A stretch of DNA of 64,000 bases from Bacillota bacterium (lineage in GTDB: Bacteria > Bacillota > UBA4882 > UBA8346): NCBI GenBank assembly GCA_023426245.1, contig JAFABB010000028.1, positions 1 to 64,000 of the forward strand, written 5' to 3'. Position numbers and translations under genes: made by a program. Shown here in pieces: positions 42,082 through 51,201 of the stretch. The stretch's first letter is position 1. Each line of letters begins with the position of its first letter. A model generated the notes under the pieces. It saw only the letters and a program-made list of their open reading frames with translations, searched no databases and was not told the DNA's origin.

Positions 42082-44514
42082 ATGTTTGAACGATTTACGG
42101 AAAGAGCGAGGAAAGTGGTATATCTGGCGCAGCAAGAGGCAGCCCGGTTAGGCCATAATGTGGTTGGTACTGAGCATTTATTACTGGGATTATTATCTGA
42201 AGGTGAAGGGGTAGCTGCAAAAGCCTTGGAATCTCTGGATATTCGATTGGATAAGATTCGCGATGAAGTAGAGAAGATCATCGGAAGTGGAGAGACGAAC
42301 CCTTTTGGAGAAATTCCCTTTACACCCAGAGCGAAAAGAGTATTGGAATTGGCGGTGGATGAAGGACGGCAGCTAGGACATAATTATGTCGGCACTGAGC
42401 ATATTTTGCTGGGTTTGATTCGGGAAGGAGAGGGAGTAGCAGCTCAGGTATTAAAAAATCTGGGTGCCGACTTGGATCGGGTTCGTAAAGAAGTCATCGG
42501 TTTACTGGGAGGTAATACGGGTGGCTATTCGGAACAACCTGGGGTCCCTCGGGGTTCCAATAAAACACCAACTTTAAATCAATTTGGCAGGGATTTAACG
42601 GATCTGGCTAAAATCGGTAAACTTGATCCGGTCATTGGACGTGAAAATGAAATTGAACGGGTAATTCAAGTTTTATCAAGACGCACCAAGAACAATCCGG
42701 TCTTAATCGGGGAACCCGGAGTTGGAAAGACCGCAATTGCTGAAGGATTGGCTCAAAAGATCGTTAGCGGCACTGTGCCGGAAGTACTCCAAAATAAAAG
42801 GGTGATTACCCTCGATATGGGTTCCATGGTCGCTGGTTCCAAATACCGCGGCGAGTTTGAAGAGAGAATGAAAAAGGTTATGGAGGAAATCCGTAATGCC
42901 GGCGATGTTGTCCTATTTATCGATGAGATGCATACGCTGATTGGAGCAGGAGCGGCCGAAGGCGCAATCGATGCAGCCAATATTCTGAAGCCGGCGCTAG
43001 CCCGTGGCGAGTTACAATGCATTGGTGCTACAACTCTTGATGAGTACCGGAAACACGTTGAAAAGGATGCGGCTTTGGAACGGAGGTTCCAGCCAATTAA
43101 AATCGGTGAGCCGTCAAAAGAGGAAGCCGTGCAAATTCTTAATGGATTGCGTGATCGTTATGAAGCGCACCACCGGGTTAAAATTTCTGATGTTGCAATT
43201 ACGGCGGCGGTAAATTTATCGGATCGTTATATAACCGATCGGTTTCTCCCGGATAAAGCCATTGATCTAATCGATGAGGCTGCTTCCAAAGTCCGCCTCA
43301 AAACAACGATTACGCCTCCGGATTTAAAGAAACTGGAAGACCAAGTAGGAGTCCTTCAACAAGAAAAAGAGGCGGCCATCAAAAATGAGGAGTTTGAAAA
43401 AGCCGCCGATTTGCGGGATAAAGAACAAAAACTTCGTCAACAGTTGGATAATTTACGCAATGAGTGGAAGAACAAACGCGGGATGAATGAGCCGGTTGTA
43501 TCCGAGGAGGATATTGCGGCAGTCGTGGCTAGTTGGACCGGAATCCCAGTATCGAAATTGGAGCAAGCTGAAACTGAACGTTTGCTGAAAATGGAAGAGA
43601 TTTTGCATGAGCGGGTCATTGGACAAAATGAAGCCATTGAAGTAATCTCGAAAGCGATTCGCCGGGCCAGGGCCGGATTGAAAGATCCGAAACGCCCGAT
43701 CGGTTCTTTTATCTTCTTAGGGCCGACTGGAGTCGGTAAAACCGAACTGGCAAGAGCAGTAGCGGAAGCAATGTTTGGAGATGAAAATTCGGTCATTCGG
43801 ATCGATATGTCGGAGTATATGGAGCGGCATACAGTCTCTAGACTGGTCGGTTCTCCCCCGGGATATATCGGTTTTGAAGAGGGAGGCCAACTAACAGAGC
43901 GGGTTCGTCGTAAACCCTATTCAGTCATTTTGTTGGATGAAATCGAAAAAGCGCATCCGGAAGTATTCAATATTTTGCTTCAAGTATTAGAGGACGGACG
44001 GTTAACGGATTCCCACGGTCGGACGGTGGATTTTCGCAATACGGTCGTAGTCATGACATCCAATGTCGGAGCGAATCTGATTGATCATCAAGGAACAATC
44101 GGTTTTCAAGTATCCCAGGATGAGGAAGAAGATAATTACCGGAAGATGAAAGATAAAGTGCTTGATGAATTGAAAAAGACCTTCCGGCCCGAGTTTTTAA
44201 ATCGTGTAGACGAAGTAATCGTTTTTCATGCGTTGACGAGGGATCAAATCAAACAAATTGTGGATCTAATGATTATGCCGGTGACAAAACAATTAAATGA
44301 AAAGGGGCTTAGCTTAGAAGTTACGAATGACGCGAAGGATATTTTGGTACAGGAAGGTTATGATCCGGTATTTGGAGCCCGCCCTTTGCGTCGGGCTGTT
44401 CAAAGGCTGATTGAAAATCCCTTGTCGGAAGAAATATTGAAAGGAAATTTGGAGCCGGGAAAAACAATTCGGACCAAAGTTGAACAAGAGCATATTTCTT
44501 TCCAAACAGTGTAA
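42082..44514 (+). CDS. clpC: ATP-dependent Clp protease ATPase subunit ClpC
   Basis: 810 residues, the same length as the B. subtilis protein. Two ClpN repeats (to about residue 145) that bind adaptors and phosphoarginine, AAA1 with GEPGVGKTAIAEG, a UVR-containing middle domain (KNEEFEKAADLRDKEQ), AAA2 with GPTGVGKTELARA and the C-terminal D2-small domain. It unfolds substrates for ClpP. Only six bases after mcsB, so one transcript under CtsR control. Confidence 0.98.
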   Translation: MFERFTERARKVVYLAQQEAARLGHNVVGTEHLLLGLLSEGEGVAAKALESLDIRLDKIRDEVEKIIGSGETNPFGEIPFTPRAKRVLELAVDEGRQLGHNYVGTEHILLGLIREGEGVAAQVLKNLGADLDRVRKEVIGLLGGNTGGYSEQPGVPRGSNKTPTLNQFGRDLTDLAKIGKLDPVIGRENEIERVIQVLSRRTKNNPVLIGEPGVGKTAIAEGLAQKIVSGTVPEVLQNKRVITLDMGSMVAGSKYRGEFEERMKKVMEEIRNAGDVVLFIDEMHTLIGAGAAEGAIDAANILKPALARGELQCIGATTLDEYRKHVEKDAALERRFQPIKIGEPSKEEAVQILNGLRDRYEAHHRVKISDVAITAAVNLSDRYITDRFLPDKAIDLIDEAASKVRLKTTITPPDLKKLEDQVGVLQQEKEAAIKNEEFEKAADLRDKEQKLRQQLDNLRNEWKNKRGMNEPVVSEEDIAAVVASWTGIPVSKLEQAETERLLKMEEILHERVIGQNEAIEVISKAIRRARAGLKDPKRPIGSFIFLGPTGVGKTELARAVAEAMFGDENSVIRIDMSEYMERHTVSRLVGSPPGYIGFEEGGQLTERVRRKPYSVILLDEIEKAHPEVFNILLQVLEDGRLTDSHGRTVDFRNTVVVMTSNVGANLIDHQGTIGFQVSQDEEEDNYRKMKDKVLDELKKTFRPEFLNRVDEVIVFHALTRDQIKQIVDLMIMPVTKQLNEKGLSLEVTNDAKDILVQEGYDPVFGARPLRRAVQRLIENPLSEEILKGNLEPGKTIRTKVEQEHISFQTV

Positions 44515-44605
44515 ATTTTTACGGTTATACCCTCAATAAATTTGTATAAATAGAAAAATTATTACGGATCATTTTCGTTATCGTTAACTTATGATTATTG
44601 ATATA

Positions 44606-44637
44606 AATAAATCCTTTTTCAAGGATTTATTTTTTTT
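44606..44637 (+). terminator. Intrinsic terminator after clpC
   Basis: 11-bp perfect stem AATAAATCCTT / AAGGATTTATT, TTTC loop, followed by seven T. Ends the ctsR operon. The usual next gene radA is absent. Confidence 0.88.
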
Positions 44638-44739
44638 AGGTCTTTCGTTTCGATTAGCAGGAAAACATTACAAGTATGCCGAAATTAACAAAATATTTAA
44701 TATTAGGATTCATTATTCTTTTAGGCCAGGAGGTGCCAA

Positions 44740-45210
44740 ATGAAAGTTGAATTTATTAATCCGTTTGTGTCGGCCGCTTTTATGGTACTAGAAAAGGTTG
44801 GTAAGACTAAGGTCAGTAAAGGAAAGTTAAGTTTGACAGCTTCTCCCATTGAGGGCAAAGATGTCAATACAGTGATTGGAGTCACCGGTGATATTTTGGG
44901 GCAGGTTATCTATTGTATGACGACGGAGACTGCTCAGAAACTTGCTTCCACAATGCTGATGGGAATGCCGGTTGATGATTTTGATGAAATAGGTAAAAGC
45001 GCGATCAGTGAGTTAGGTAATATTATTACCGGAAATGCTGCGACTGAACTGGGTAACAATGGTTTCTGTTGTAACATTACTCCCCCGTCTTTATTTATGG
45101 GTAGAGAAGTCAAGGTATCCATAAAAGATTTGCAAATTTTAGTAATTCCTGTACAGACGGACCTGGGTGAAATTACAATTTATGTTGCCTTGCGAGAAGC
45201 AGATCAGTAA
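44740..45210 (+). CDS. Chemotaxis phosphatase CheX-like protein
   Basis: 156 residues. CheX/CheC family phosphatases dephosphorylate CheY-P through an E-X2-N motif, here SAISELGNIITGNA (Glu and Asn about residues 92-95). A single motif copy, as in CheX, rather than the two of CheC. The family sometimes serves functions other than chemotaxis. Seventeen bases before an HD-GYP gene, so the pair may be a signalling unit. GGAGGTG before the ATG. Confidence 0.85.
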   Translation: MKVEFINPFVSAAFMVLEKVGKTKVSKGKLSLTASPIEGKDVNTVIGVTGDILGQVIYCMTTETAQKLASTMLMGMPVDDFDEIGKSAISELGNIITGNAATELGNNGFCCNITPPSLFMGREVKVSIKDLQILVIPVQTDLGEITIYVALREADQ

Positions 45211-45227
45211 TTGGGGAGCTGTTTACC

Positions 45228-46340
45228 ATGAAACCTGTTAAAGTTTCCACTTTAGTACCGGGCATTGTTATTGCAAAAGATGTTTTCCAAGACAACGGGA
45301 TTCTGGTACTAAATCAAGGGGCTATTTTAACCGCAGAACTCATTACCAAGCTAAAATATTGGGGTTTCACCGAAGTCATGGTAGAAGATCCTCAGCCCAG
45401 TCTCAAAGAGCAACAGGAGAAGTTAATTGCTCCCAAGATCGCTGCAGCTCATGATCGGATGGTAGGGATTACCCAAAATCTTATGTGTGCAGATAATGTG
45501 AAAGAAGCGGACCCGTTTGTATTGCGTGGAATGGTAGGGGATATTGAAAGCCAGATTGATTTAAACAGCAACTTATTGCTCAATTTAAGTCATTTGAAGA
45601 CTTATGATTTTTATTTATTTTCTCATGTTGTCAACGTTTGCGTCCTATCGGTCATAATCGGTAAAGAGTTGAAGATGTCTTCGGATGAGTTAAAGGAATT
45701 GGGAATGACTGCATTACTTCATGATTTTGGGATGATCAAAATCGACCCGGCTATTTACAACCAGGAAAGTAAATTGACGCCTGAGCAATGGCAGGAGGTT
45801 CGAAAACACCCGGATTATGGGGTCGAATTGCTTTCAGGGAACGATTTTTCCTCCGAAGTTTTGCAAGGGATACAGCAACACCATGAACGAATCAATGGAA
45901 GCGGATACCCTAACGGTCTTAAAGGAGCAGAAATAAGCCAATACGGTAAAATTATTGCTGTGGCTGACGTTTATGATGCTTGCATCTCTCCCCGGAAACA
46001 CCGCAAACGCTTTACTCCTTATGAAGCACTCAAAATATTACTCGGCGATTCTCATTTGTTTGAGATTAAAATATTAAAAGCCTTTATTGCCAGCATGGCA
46101 ATCTATCCAATCGGCAGTTTTATCCGCCTTAATACTGGAGAAATCGCCAAGGTTATTGGAATTAATCATGGAGCGCCTTTCCGGCCTGAAATTCGGATTT
46201 ATATTGATTCTTCAGGACAAAAGTTGGATGAGTCGGTTCGAATTAATTTAATTGAGGAAGAATATACTCAGACCTTTATACAGGAGACTTTAGAAGGTAA
46301 CGAGGCAGAGAAAATATACCAGGTAGTGGAACAACCATAA
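45228..46340 (+). CDS. HD-GYP domain phosphodiesterase
   Basis: 370 residues. An N-terminal DUF3391-like region (LVPGIVIAKDVFQDNGILVL) is followed by the HD-GYP domain: the HD pair in LLHDFGMIKI and the GYP signature HHERINGSGYPNGLKG (about residues 220-235). HD-GYP proteins usually hydrolyse cyclic di-GMP or cGAMP. No receiver or sensor domain is present, so control must come from partners such as the CheX-like protein encoded just upstream. Confidence 0.92.
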   Translation: MKPVKVSTLVPGIVIAKDVFQDNGILVLNQGAILTAELITKLKYWGFTEVMVEDPQPSLKEQQEKLIAPKIAAAHDRMVGITQNLMCADNVKEADPFVLRGMVGDIESQIDLNSNLLLNLSHLKTYDFYLFSHVVNVCVLSVIIGKELKMSSDELKELGMTALLHDFGMIKIDPAIYNQESKLTPEQWQEVRKHPDYGVELLSGNDFSSEVLQGIQQHHERINGSGYPNGLKGAEISQYGKIIAVADVYDACISPRKHRKRFTPYEALKILLGDSHLFEIKILKAFIASMAIYPIGSFIRLNTGEIAKVIGINHGAPFRPEIRIYIDSSGQKLDESVRINLIEEEYTQTFIQETLEGNEAEKIYQVVEQP

Positions 46341-46783
46341 ACAGTACAAAGCCTAATGGTTTTTTTATTCTTTCGCTTAAATAGAGCTGCTTGAAGGCTC
46401 TTTTTTTTATGCAAAAAATTACGTCCCGGATGTTTGAGGATCAGGTATTGATAGGCTCTTAGGCTGGGATGACAGCTTTTTGATTCAATTCATTAAGGCC
46501 CCTAACGAAAAATCGGTTTATCCTAAGTTAATTGTAAGGAGATCCATTAATCGCCTCTATTATGATCTTATGCTTTATGATAAAATTTTTATGTCAACTA
46601 GCACTTCGAGAAAGATAACTTTCTGTCCTTGTAGGCTTGTATTCCGAACACATTTTGCTGTTTCAGTGCGGGAGAGGATAAAGGCCGGATTCATGGTTTC
46701 GCTTTAACCCTGGTTTAAAATAATTTACTAAGAAAAAATCATAATAGAGCAGGATCTCCGATTATTTAAAAGATAGGGGGAAT
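46341..46783 (+). other. Intergenic region with terminator after the HD-GYP gene
   Basis: 443 bases. A terminator lies at 46383-46408 (AGAGC/GCTCT with nine-base loop and eight T). A short GCTG/CAGC hairpin with TTTTT is at about 46461-46480. The open frame 46480-46707 is not convincing: no ribosome-binding site and no recognisable composition. GATAGGGGG precedes the next gene. The rest holds nothing I can name. Confidence 0.5.
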
Positions 46784-47335
46784 ATGGTTTTGAAACAAAT
46801 TAAAAATTTGCAAATTGGTCTGATCGTGCTGGCTTTTTTAATTACGATCGGGTTGCTTTTTGGTGGGCAAGTCTTAACAGCCAAATTGAAAGTGGAAAAT
46901 CCATTGCAAAGAGATATGCATCAAATGAAAGCAATCCGTGATTATAAGGTCAAAGAGGAGAAAGATGGGCTTACTGTGACGGTAAAGTTACAGAAAGTTG
47001 ATGATTTGCAAAAAGTACTGGATTATGTAAAACAAAAGGTCGGCAGTTATTACAACCAGCCGATAAAAAACTTTAAAATTGTTGATCGACGAAACCATGA
47101 GTTAGAGAGCCTCCGTTACCAGCTATCGTTCTATCTTGAAGAGGCTGTTGTATCGGGCCATTACATTCAGTTAAAAACGGCTTTGGAATCTTGCCCCGGG
47201 GTGAAAGCGAAAGCGTATTTCAGCCAGAGCAATATGTATTTACAGCTTGAGAAAGGGCAGAATTATTTGTATGAAGTGCTGCCCAATCATTGGGAACCTG
47301 ATAAAGGTGATATAAAGGGGGGTGATCCAACATGA
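46784..47335 (+). CDS. Single-pass membrane protein coupled to FtsH-like protease
   Basis: 183 residues. One N-terminal membrane segment (LQIGLIVLAFLITIGLLFG, about residues 9-27), then an extracytoplasmic domain of about 150 residues: charged, mixed alpha/beta, with DGLTVTVKLQKVDDLQKV and YLEEAVVSGHYIQLKTAL. The orientation (few positive residues outside before the domain) is N-in. It shares no motif I know. Its TGA overlaps the ATG of the next gene (ATGA), so the two proteins are likely made in fixed ratio. Start by GGGGG before ATG. Confidence 0.65.
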   Translation: MVLKQIKNLQIGLIVLAFLITIGLLFGGQVLTAKLKVENPLQRDMHQMKAIRDYKVKEEKDGLTVTVKLQKVDDLQKVLDYVKQKVGSYYNQPIKNFKIVDRRNHELESLRYQLSFYLEEAVVSGHYIQLKTALESCPGVKAKAYFSQSNMYLQLEKGQNYLYEVLPNHWEPDKGDIKGGDPT

Positions 47336-48819
47336 GGAAGTATTTAGAATGTCTTATTGGGGTTGGTATTGGTATCTTGGTATTTTTATTCTGGCGGGGG
47401 ATTGATTTAACGCCATTATTATTGATTGGAGCTGCTTTAGCCGCTCTATACTTCTTTACTCAGGGAAAGATGGCCGGTAAAAGCCCGGAGATGGTTGGCG
47501 GTAATGTAAGTCATAAATCATTTCCTGTTAGTTTTGATGATATTGGCGGTCAGCAAGTTGCTAAAAGAGAACTGCTTGAGGCCTTGGATTTTGTCCGTGG
47601 GGATCAGGAAGAACTCAATAAATTAGGGATTCGTCCTTTAAAAGGCATTTTACTCACAGGCCCTCCCGGAACGGGAAAAACTTTGATGGCAAAGGCGGCG
47701 GCCAGTTACACCGACTCGGCGTTTGTTGCCTTGGATGGCTCCAGTTTTGTTGAAATGTATGCCGGCGTGGGAGCTCAACGGGTCAGACAACTTTTTAATA
47801 AAGCAAGACAGCAAGCGCAAAAAACCGGCAAAAAAAGCGCAATTATTTTTATTGACGAGATTGAGGTCATTGCTGGTAAAAGAGGGAATCACAGTTCCCA
47901 TTTGGAATACGATCAAACTTTAAACCAGTTGTTGGTGGAAATGGATGGGCTAAAACCCAACGAGTCAGTAAGAATTGTTTTAATTGCAGCCACTAACCGG
48001 GCTGACTTATTAGATACGGCTATTTTGCGTCCGGGAAGGTTTGATCGACAGGTGAAGGTAGATTTACCCGACAAAGAGGGACGTATTCACATTTTAAATA
48101 TTCATGCCAAGGGAAAGCCTTTAGCTTCTGAAGTCAACCTGGAAGAAGTTGCCAAAGATACTTTTGGATTTTCTGGAGCCCATTTGGAATCGTTAATGAA
48201 TGAAGCGGCTATTTTGGCTTACCGTCGAAATCACCACCAGATTGTTATGGAGGATATTCGAGAAGCAATCGACAAGGTAATGATGGGTGAAAAACTTGAC
48301 CGTCAACCGGACGCTGGAGAATTAAAACGGGTAGCCATTCATGAGGTGGGCCATGCTTTAATTAGTGAGCTTCTTCGTCCTGAATCCGTGGCAACTCTAA
48401 CGGTGATTCCACGTGGTAAAGCATTGGGATTTATGCGGCAAGCCCAACTTCATGAACAATATTTATATACGAAAGAATATTTGCAAGATCAGATCTGTAT
48501 TTGTTTAGGTGGGGCCTTATCTGAGGAATTGATGTATGGAAATTGGAGCACCGGAGCTTCCAATGACTTTGAACAGGCGACTCACATTGCAAGGCAGATT
48601 ATTCTTACCGGATTATCACGACTTGGTATTGTTCAGGAAGATTGCTTGGGGAAAGAACGAATTTTTGAAGTGATGACCGAAATTCTCAATGAACAGAAGG
48701 AACGGGTCCGTGAGCTCCTTAAAAAACGCGGACAGATCATTGATAAGATCGTTATCGATTTGTTGCAGAAGGAAAAAGTATCGGGTAATTGGTTAAGAGA
48801 GCAGCTGAAAGCGGCATAA
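47332..48819 (+). CDS. Short FtsH-like AAA protease lacking the extracytoplasmic domain
   Basis: 495 residues against about 600-650 for FtsH. Two membrane helices (residues 6-21 and 28-43) are joined by a loop of only a few residues, where FtsH has a domain of about 75 residues. Then AAA: DDIGGQQVAKRELLEALDF, Walker A GPPGTGKT (110-117), Walker B IIFIDEIE (171-178), SRH AATNRADLLDTAILRPGRFD; and the M41 peptidase: HEVGH (337-341) with the third zinc ligand Asp in GASNDFEQATHIAR (about 412). The pore loop is EMYAGVGAQRV where FtsH has FVG. All catalytic residues are kept, so an active membrane protease is expected. Coupled by ATGA to a one-pass membrane protein. Its targets are unknown. Confidence 0.85.
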   Translation: MRKYLECLIGVGIGILVFLFWRGIDLTPLLLIGAALAALYFFTQGKMAGKSPEMVGGNVSHKSFPVSFDDIGGQQVAKRELLEALDFVRGDQEELNKLGIRPLKGILLTGPPGTGKTLMAKAAASYTDSAFVALDGSSFVEMYAGVGAQRVRQLFNKARQQAQKTGKKSAIIFIDEIEVIAGKRGNHSSHLEYDQTLNQLLVEMDGLKPNESVRIVLIAATNRADLLDTAILRPGRFDRQVKVDLPDKEGRIHILNIHAKGKPLASEVNLEEVAKDTFGFSGAHLESLMNEAAILAYRRNHHQIVMEDIREAIDKVMMGEKLDRQPDAGELKRVAIHEVGHALISELLRPESVATLTVIPRGKALGFMRQAQLHEQYLYTKEYLQDQICICLGGALSEELMYGNWSTGASNDFEQATHIARQIILTGLSRLGIVQEDCLGKERIFEVMTEILNEQKERVRELLKKRGQIIDKIVIDLLQKEKVSGNWLREQLKAA

Positions 48820-48841
48820 AAAATGAATTTCGTTTGAACCG

Positions 48842-48874
48842 GGCTGTCCTGAAATTTCTAGGGGCAGCCTTTCT
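48842..48874 (+). terminator. Probable terminator after the FtsH-like gene
   Basis: GGCTGTCC (48842-48849) pairs with GGGCAGCC (48862-48869) with one G-U, then TTTCT. The open frame 48789-49007 runs through this hairpin and lacks a ribosome-binding site, so I do not list it. Confidence 0.45.
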
Positions 48875-49075
48875 GGTGGCGGTTTATCAGTGGAATGGCA
48901 CCTCCCTTATGGGTAAGTATTTTTTGGGAAATCTATTTTTGATTAAATATTTTGAAGGCCTCAACCGAAGGTTTGGATATTTTTATTTAAAATTTAGCAA
49001 GTTATAAAAGGGAAATAATGGATGACCAAGAAATAATGGAATAAGAAGAGTTAAAAATAGGAGGCCCTCAAAGAT

Positions 49076-49405
49076 ATGGAAGTGGAAGATTTGCTGGAAG
49101 AAGCCGATCAATTATTTGAACAGGCCGAAGCAATGATTGTCAAAGAACCCGGTGAGGGATTAAAGAAATTTAAGGTTGGAGTAAGTAATCTTTTGAAAGC
49201 ATTTTTAATTATTCATGAAAAGGCTCCTGCCGGCGAATTAAAACAGCTCTTTATGCAATGTTGTGAGATTGAACCTGAATTCGAAACAATTCGCGATGAA
49301 TTGGACTATTTTTATATTCCTCAACTTGCTGAGAGCGACTCTGAGTTAATTTGTGATGCTGCCAATGAGGTATGGGACTTGGTTATTAGTTTATTGCCGG
49401 AGTAA
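49076..49405 (+). CDS. Small helical protein of unknown function
   Basis: 109 residues, acidic and predicted all-helical (EVEDLLEEADQLFEQAEAMI, FKVGVSNLLKAFLIIHEKAP). The pattern of amphipathic helices is reminiscent of HEPN-type folds, but no RX4-6H motif is present, so I do not assign it. AGGAGG lies 12 bases before the ATG. No membrane segment. Confidence 0.55.
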   Translation: MEVEDLLEEADQLFEQAEAMIVKEPGEGLKKFKVGVSNLLKAFLIIHEKAPAGELKQLFMQCCEIEPEFETIRDELDYFYIPQLAESDSELICDAANEVWDLVISLLPE

Positions 49406-49455
49406 TGAACTCCATCCCTACATTCATTGTATGATAGTATGGGGGAAAGAAAATA

Positions 49456-49556
49456 TTGGCATATTTCATTTTTTATTGTATATAATGAAATATCGATGAG
49501 TTGGTTGGTCTAAGAAATCGAGGCTCAAGAATCTTTGGGCCTCGATTTCTTTTATC
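49456..49556 (+). promoter_or_regulatory. Promoter followed closely by a strong terminator
   Basis: TTGGCA (49456-49461), 17 bases, TATATA (49479-49484; TATAAT also fits at 49481-49486). About 25 bases later a perfect 13-bp terminator stem AAGAAATCGAGGC (49512-49524) / GCCTCGATTTCTT (49539-49551) with TTTATCTTTTTTT. The pair could make a transcript of about 60 nt or act as an attenuator ahead of the beta-barrel gene. The rest of the 49406-49866 gap is AT-rich; the open frame 49501-49842 runs through the terminator and is not credible. Confidence 0.55.
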
Positions 49557-49866
49557 TTTTTTTCTGATGGCCTATTGTAAATATACCTTTTGTGAAAATT
49601 CTCTCAATCCATGGTTTCGACAAAATGTGATAACAGCGGTATCAATATCAAAACTTGAATCTGGATCCTCGTTTTTGTCAGAAATCCCTCCGTTTTCGCC
49701 GTCGTTTCGTCCTCGAAAGAAATGGGATTTTAAGCCTTCTGATAGAGTTAATAAGAATGTTGATAATATTCATACAATTATAATTAAAATTATTTCATTG
49801 AATGAAAGGATATTTAAAACAAGTATCCAAATAATTGTATAAAATAAAAAATATTTGGAGAACGCC

Positions 49867-51084
49867 ATGAAAGTTATCATTTCGGCGATAACCGGGATTA
49901 GCTTAGTATTTTTTTTAATCCTGACATCGTCAGCGACATGGGCAGTATCAGAACTGGGCTTAAATCGGGTCAGCATCTCTCAAGAGAATTCGGAAGGAGA
50001 TTCAACTGAGACCATAGTTCGTTTCAATGGCAGTGCAGGTTGGGATTGGTTAAAGATAGGATTAACGAGTAAACTCCTTTTAGATCCGATTGAGGATATC
50101 TATTCATCATTGGATCTAAAGTTGATTTTTCCGGAGCTATCTAAAACTTTTGTAGTGAGAACGGGGTTTGATTGGAATGATAGGTATAAAATCCATAATG
50201 AAAAAGTAAATTATAAGTTTTTTCCCTTAAAGACGGTTCAGATGGAAATAGGCTACCAAAATGAAGAACGGGAACCGGAATTGGCTACGGGATGTCCTTA
50301 TCGATTCAATAACCAATCCCTCGCATTGAATTGGCAACAAAAACCCTGGAAATATAGTTTAAATTTAACACGGAATGACAAAGACTACTATGAGGATGCT
50401 CAATATACATCATTGAAGTATCAATTGACAGAGACATTCACCTGGTATCTGCTTAGGAATATGGAACTGAAAGTTGGGTATGAAGAAAATACGGGTGATT
50501 ATATCACTTCCGGTTATAAGGATTTTTGGAAGAAAGAGTGGAGCTTTGATGGTAAATATAAAAGCAAATCGAAGTGGCATTGGGAATTGGATTATCGGAA
50601 ATTGTTTTGGGAGCGGGGCTATGAACCTTATCGTTCCAGTCATAAATTACAAATTAAAATGGGAAGGAGCCTTAATCAAACTGCAAAAGTCACCTTCAGT
50701 ACTACCTACAGGGATTTAAACTATTATTCCGCTTCTCAGGATTATAGTGAACCGGGGGTTTATTACAAAGTCGAGAATGATCTAAAGAGCAGAGTCGAAA
50801 GTAAAACCGGTGTGGAGTTACAGCTGAATACCTCAAAGTTTACTTGGAAGATTGGGCCCTTTTGGGGACATACGGACTATGATTCCGCTTTGGTAAAAGA
50901 TATCAACCGGATGGGCGTTTACGCAACTATTGTTTGGCGGTATCGTAATTTTGAGGTTACACTCAAGATGGCGCCCGGAGGGGATCTTTTAACCCAGGAT
51001 GCATATTATTTTGTGGAGATGGCCTATAAACCGAGGATAAAAGAGGCGGTTAAAGTTGAGAGAGCACGAAGAGTGGAAAAATAA
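49867..51084 (+). CDS. Predicted outer-membrane beta-barrel protein
   Basis: 405 residues from ATG 49867 with GGAG seven bases upstream. Signal peptide (IISAITGISLVFFLILTSSATWA). The mature chain is rich in Tyr, Trp and Lys and alternates polar and aromatic residues in short strands (WKYSLNLTRNDKDYY, KWHWELDYRKLFWERGY, FTWKIGPFWGHTDYD), the look of a beta-barrel with 12-16 strands. No plug or enzyme motif. The C-terminus is not the classic terminal aromatic, so localisation is inference. It supports a diderm envelope. Confidence 0.65.
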   Translation: MKVIISAITGISLVFFLILTSSATWAVSELGLNRVSISQENSEGDSTETIVRFNGSAGWDWLKIGLTSKLLLDPIEDIYSSLDLKLIFPELSKTFVVRTGFDWNDRYKIHNEKVNYKFFPLKTVQMEIGYQNEEREPELATGCPYRFNNQSLALNWQQKPWKYSLNLTRNDKDYYEDAQYTSLKYQLTETFTWYLLRNMELKVGYEENTGDYITSGYKDFWKKEWSFDGKYKSKSKWHWELDYRKLFWERGYEPYRSSHKLQIKMGRSLNQTAKVTFSTTYRDLNYYSASQDYSEPGVYYKVENDLKSRVESKTGVELQLNTSKFTWKIGPFWGHTDYDSALVKDINRMGVYATIVWRYRNFEVTLKMAPGGDLLTQDAYYFVEMAYKPRIKEAVKVERARRVEK

Positions 51085-51201
51085 TTAAAAACAAAATCTA
51101 AGCTAAATATCAATTCAATGCAACTTCATCCTATGAATTGTGGTAAGATCAAATAGAAACTTTCGGAAAAGATATCAATTGAATGGAGTAGGAGTGAGGT
51201 A

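Noticed and set aside
46480..46707. 75-codon open frame in the HD-GYP spacer
   Set aside because: No ribosome-binding site, unlikely composition, and placed between a terminator and a new transcription unit.
48789..49007. 72-codon open frame after the FtsH-like gene
   Set aside because: It starts inside the protease gene, runs through a terminator-like hairpin, and has no ribosome-binding site. A small membrane protein cannot be fully excluded.
49501..49842. 113-codon open frame before the beta-barrel gene
   Set aside because: Its first 60 bases are the arms of a strong terminator hairpin and it has no ribosome-binding site.
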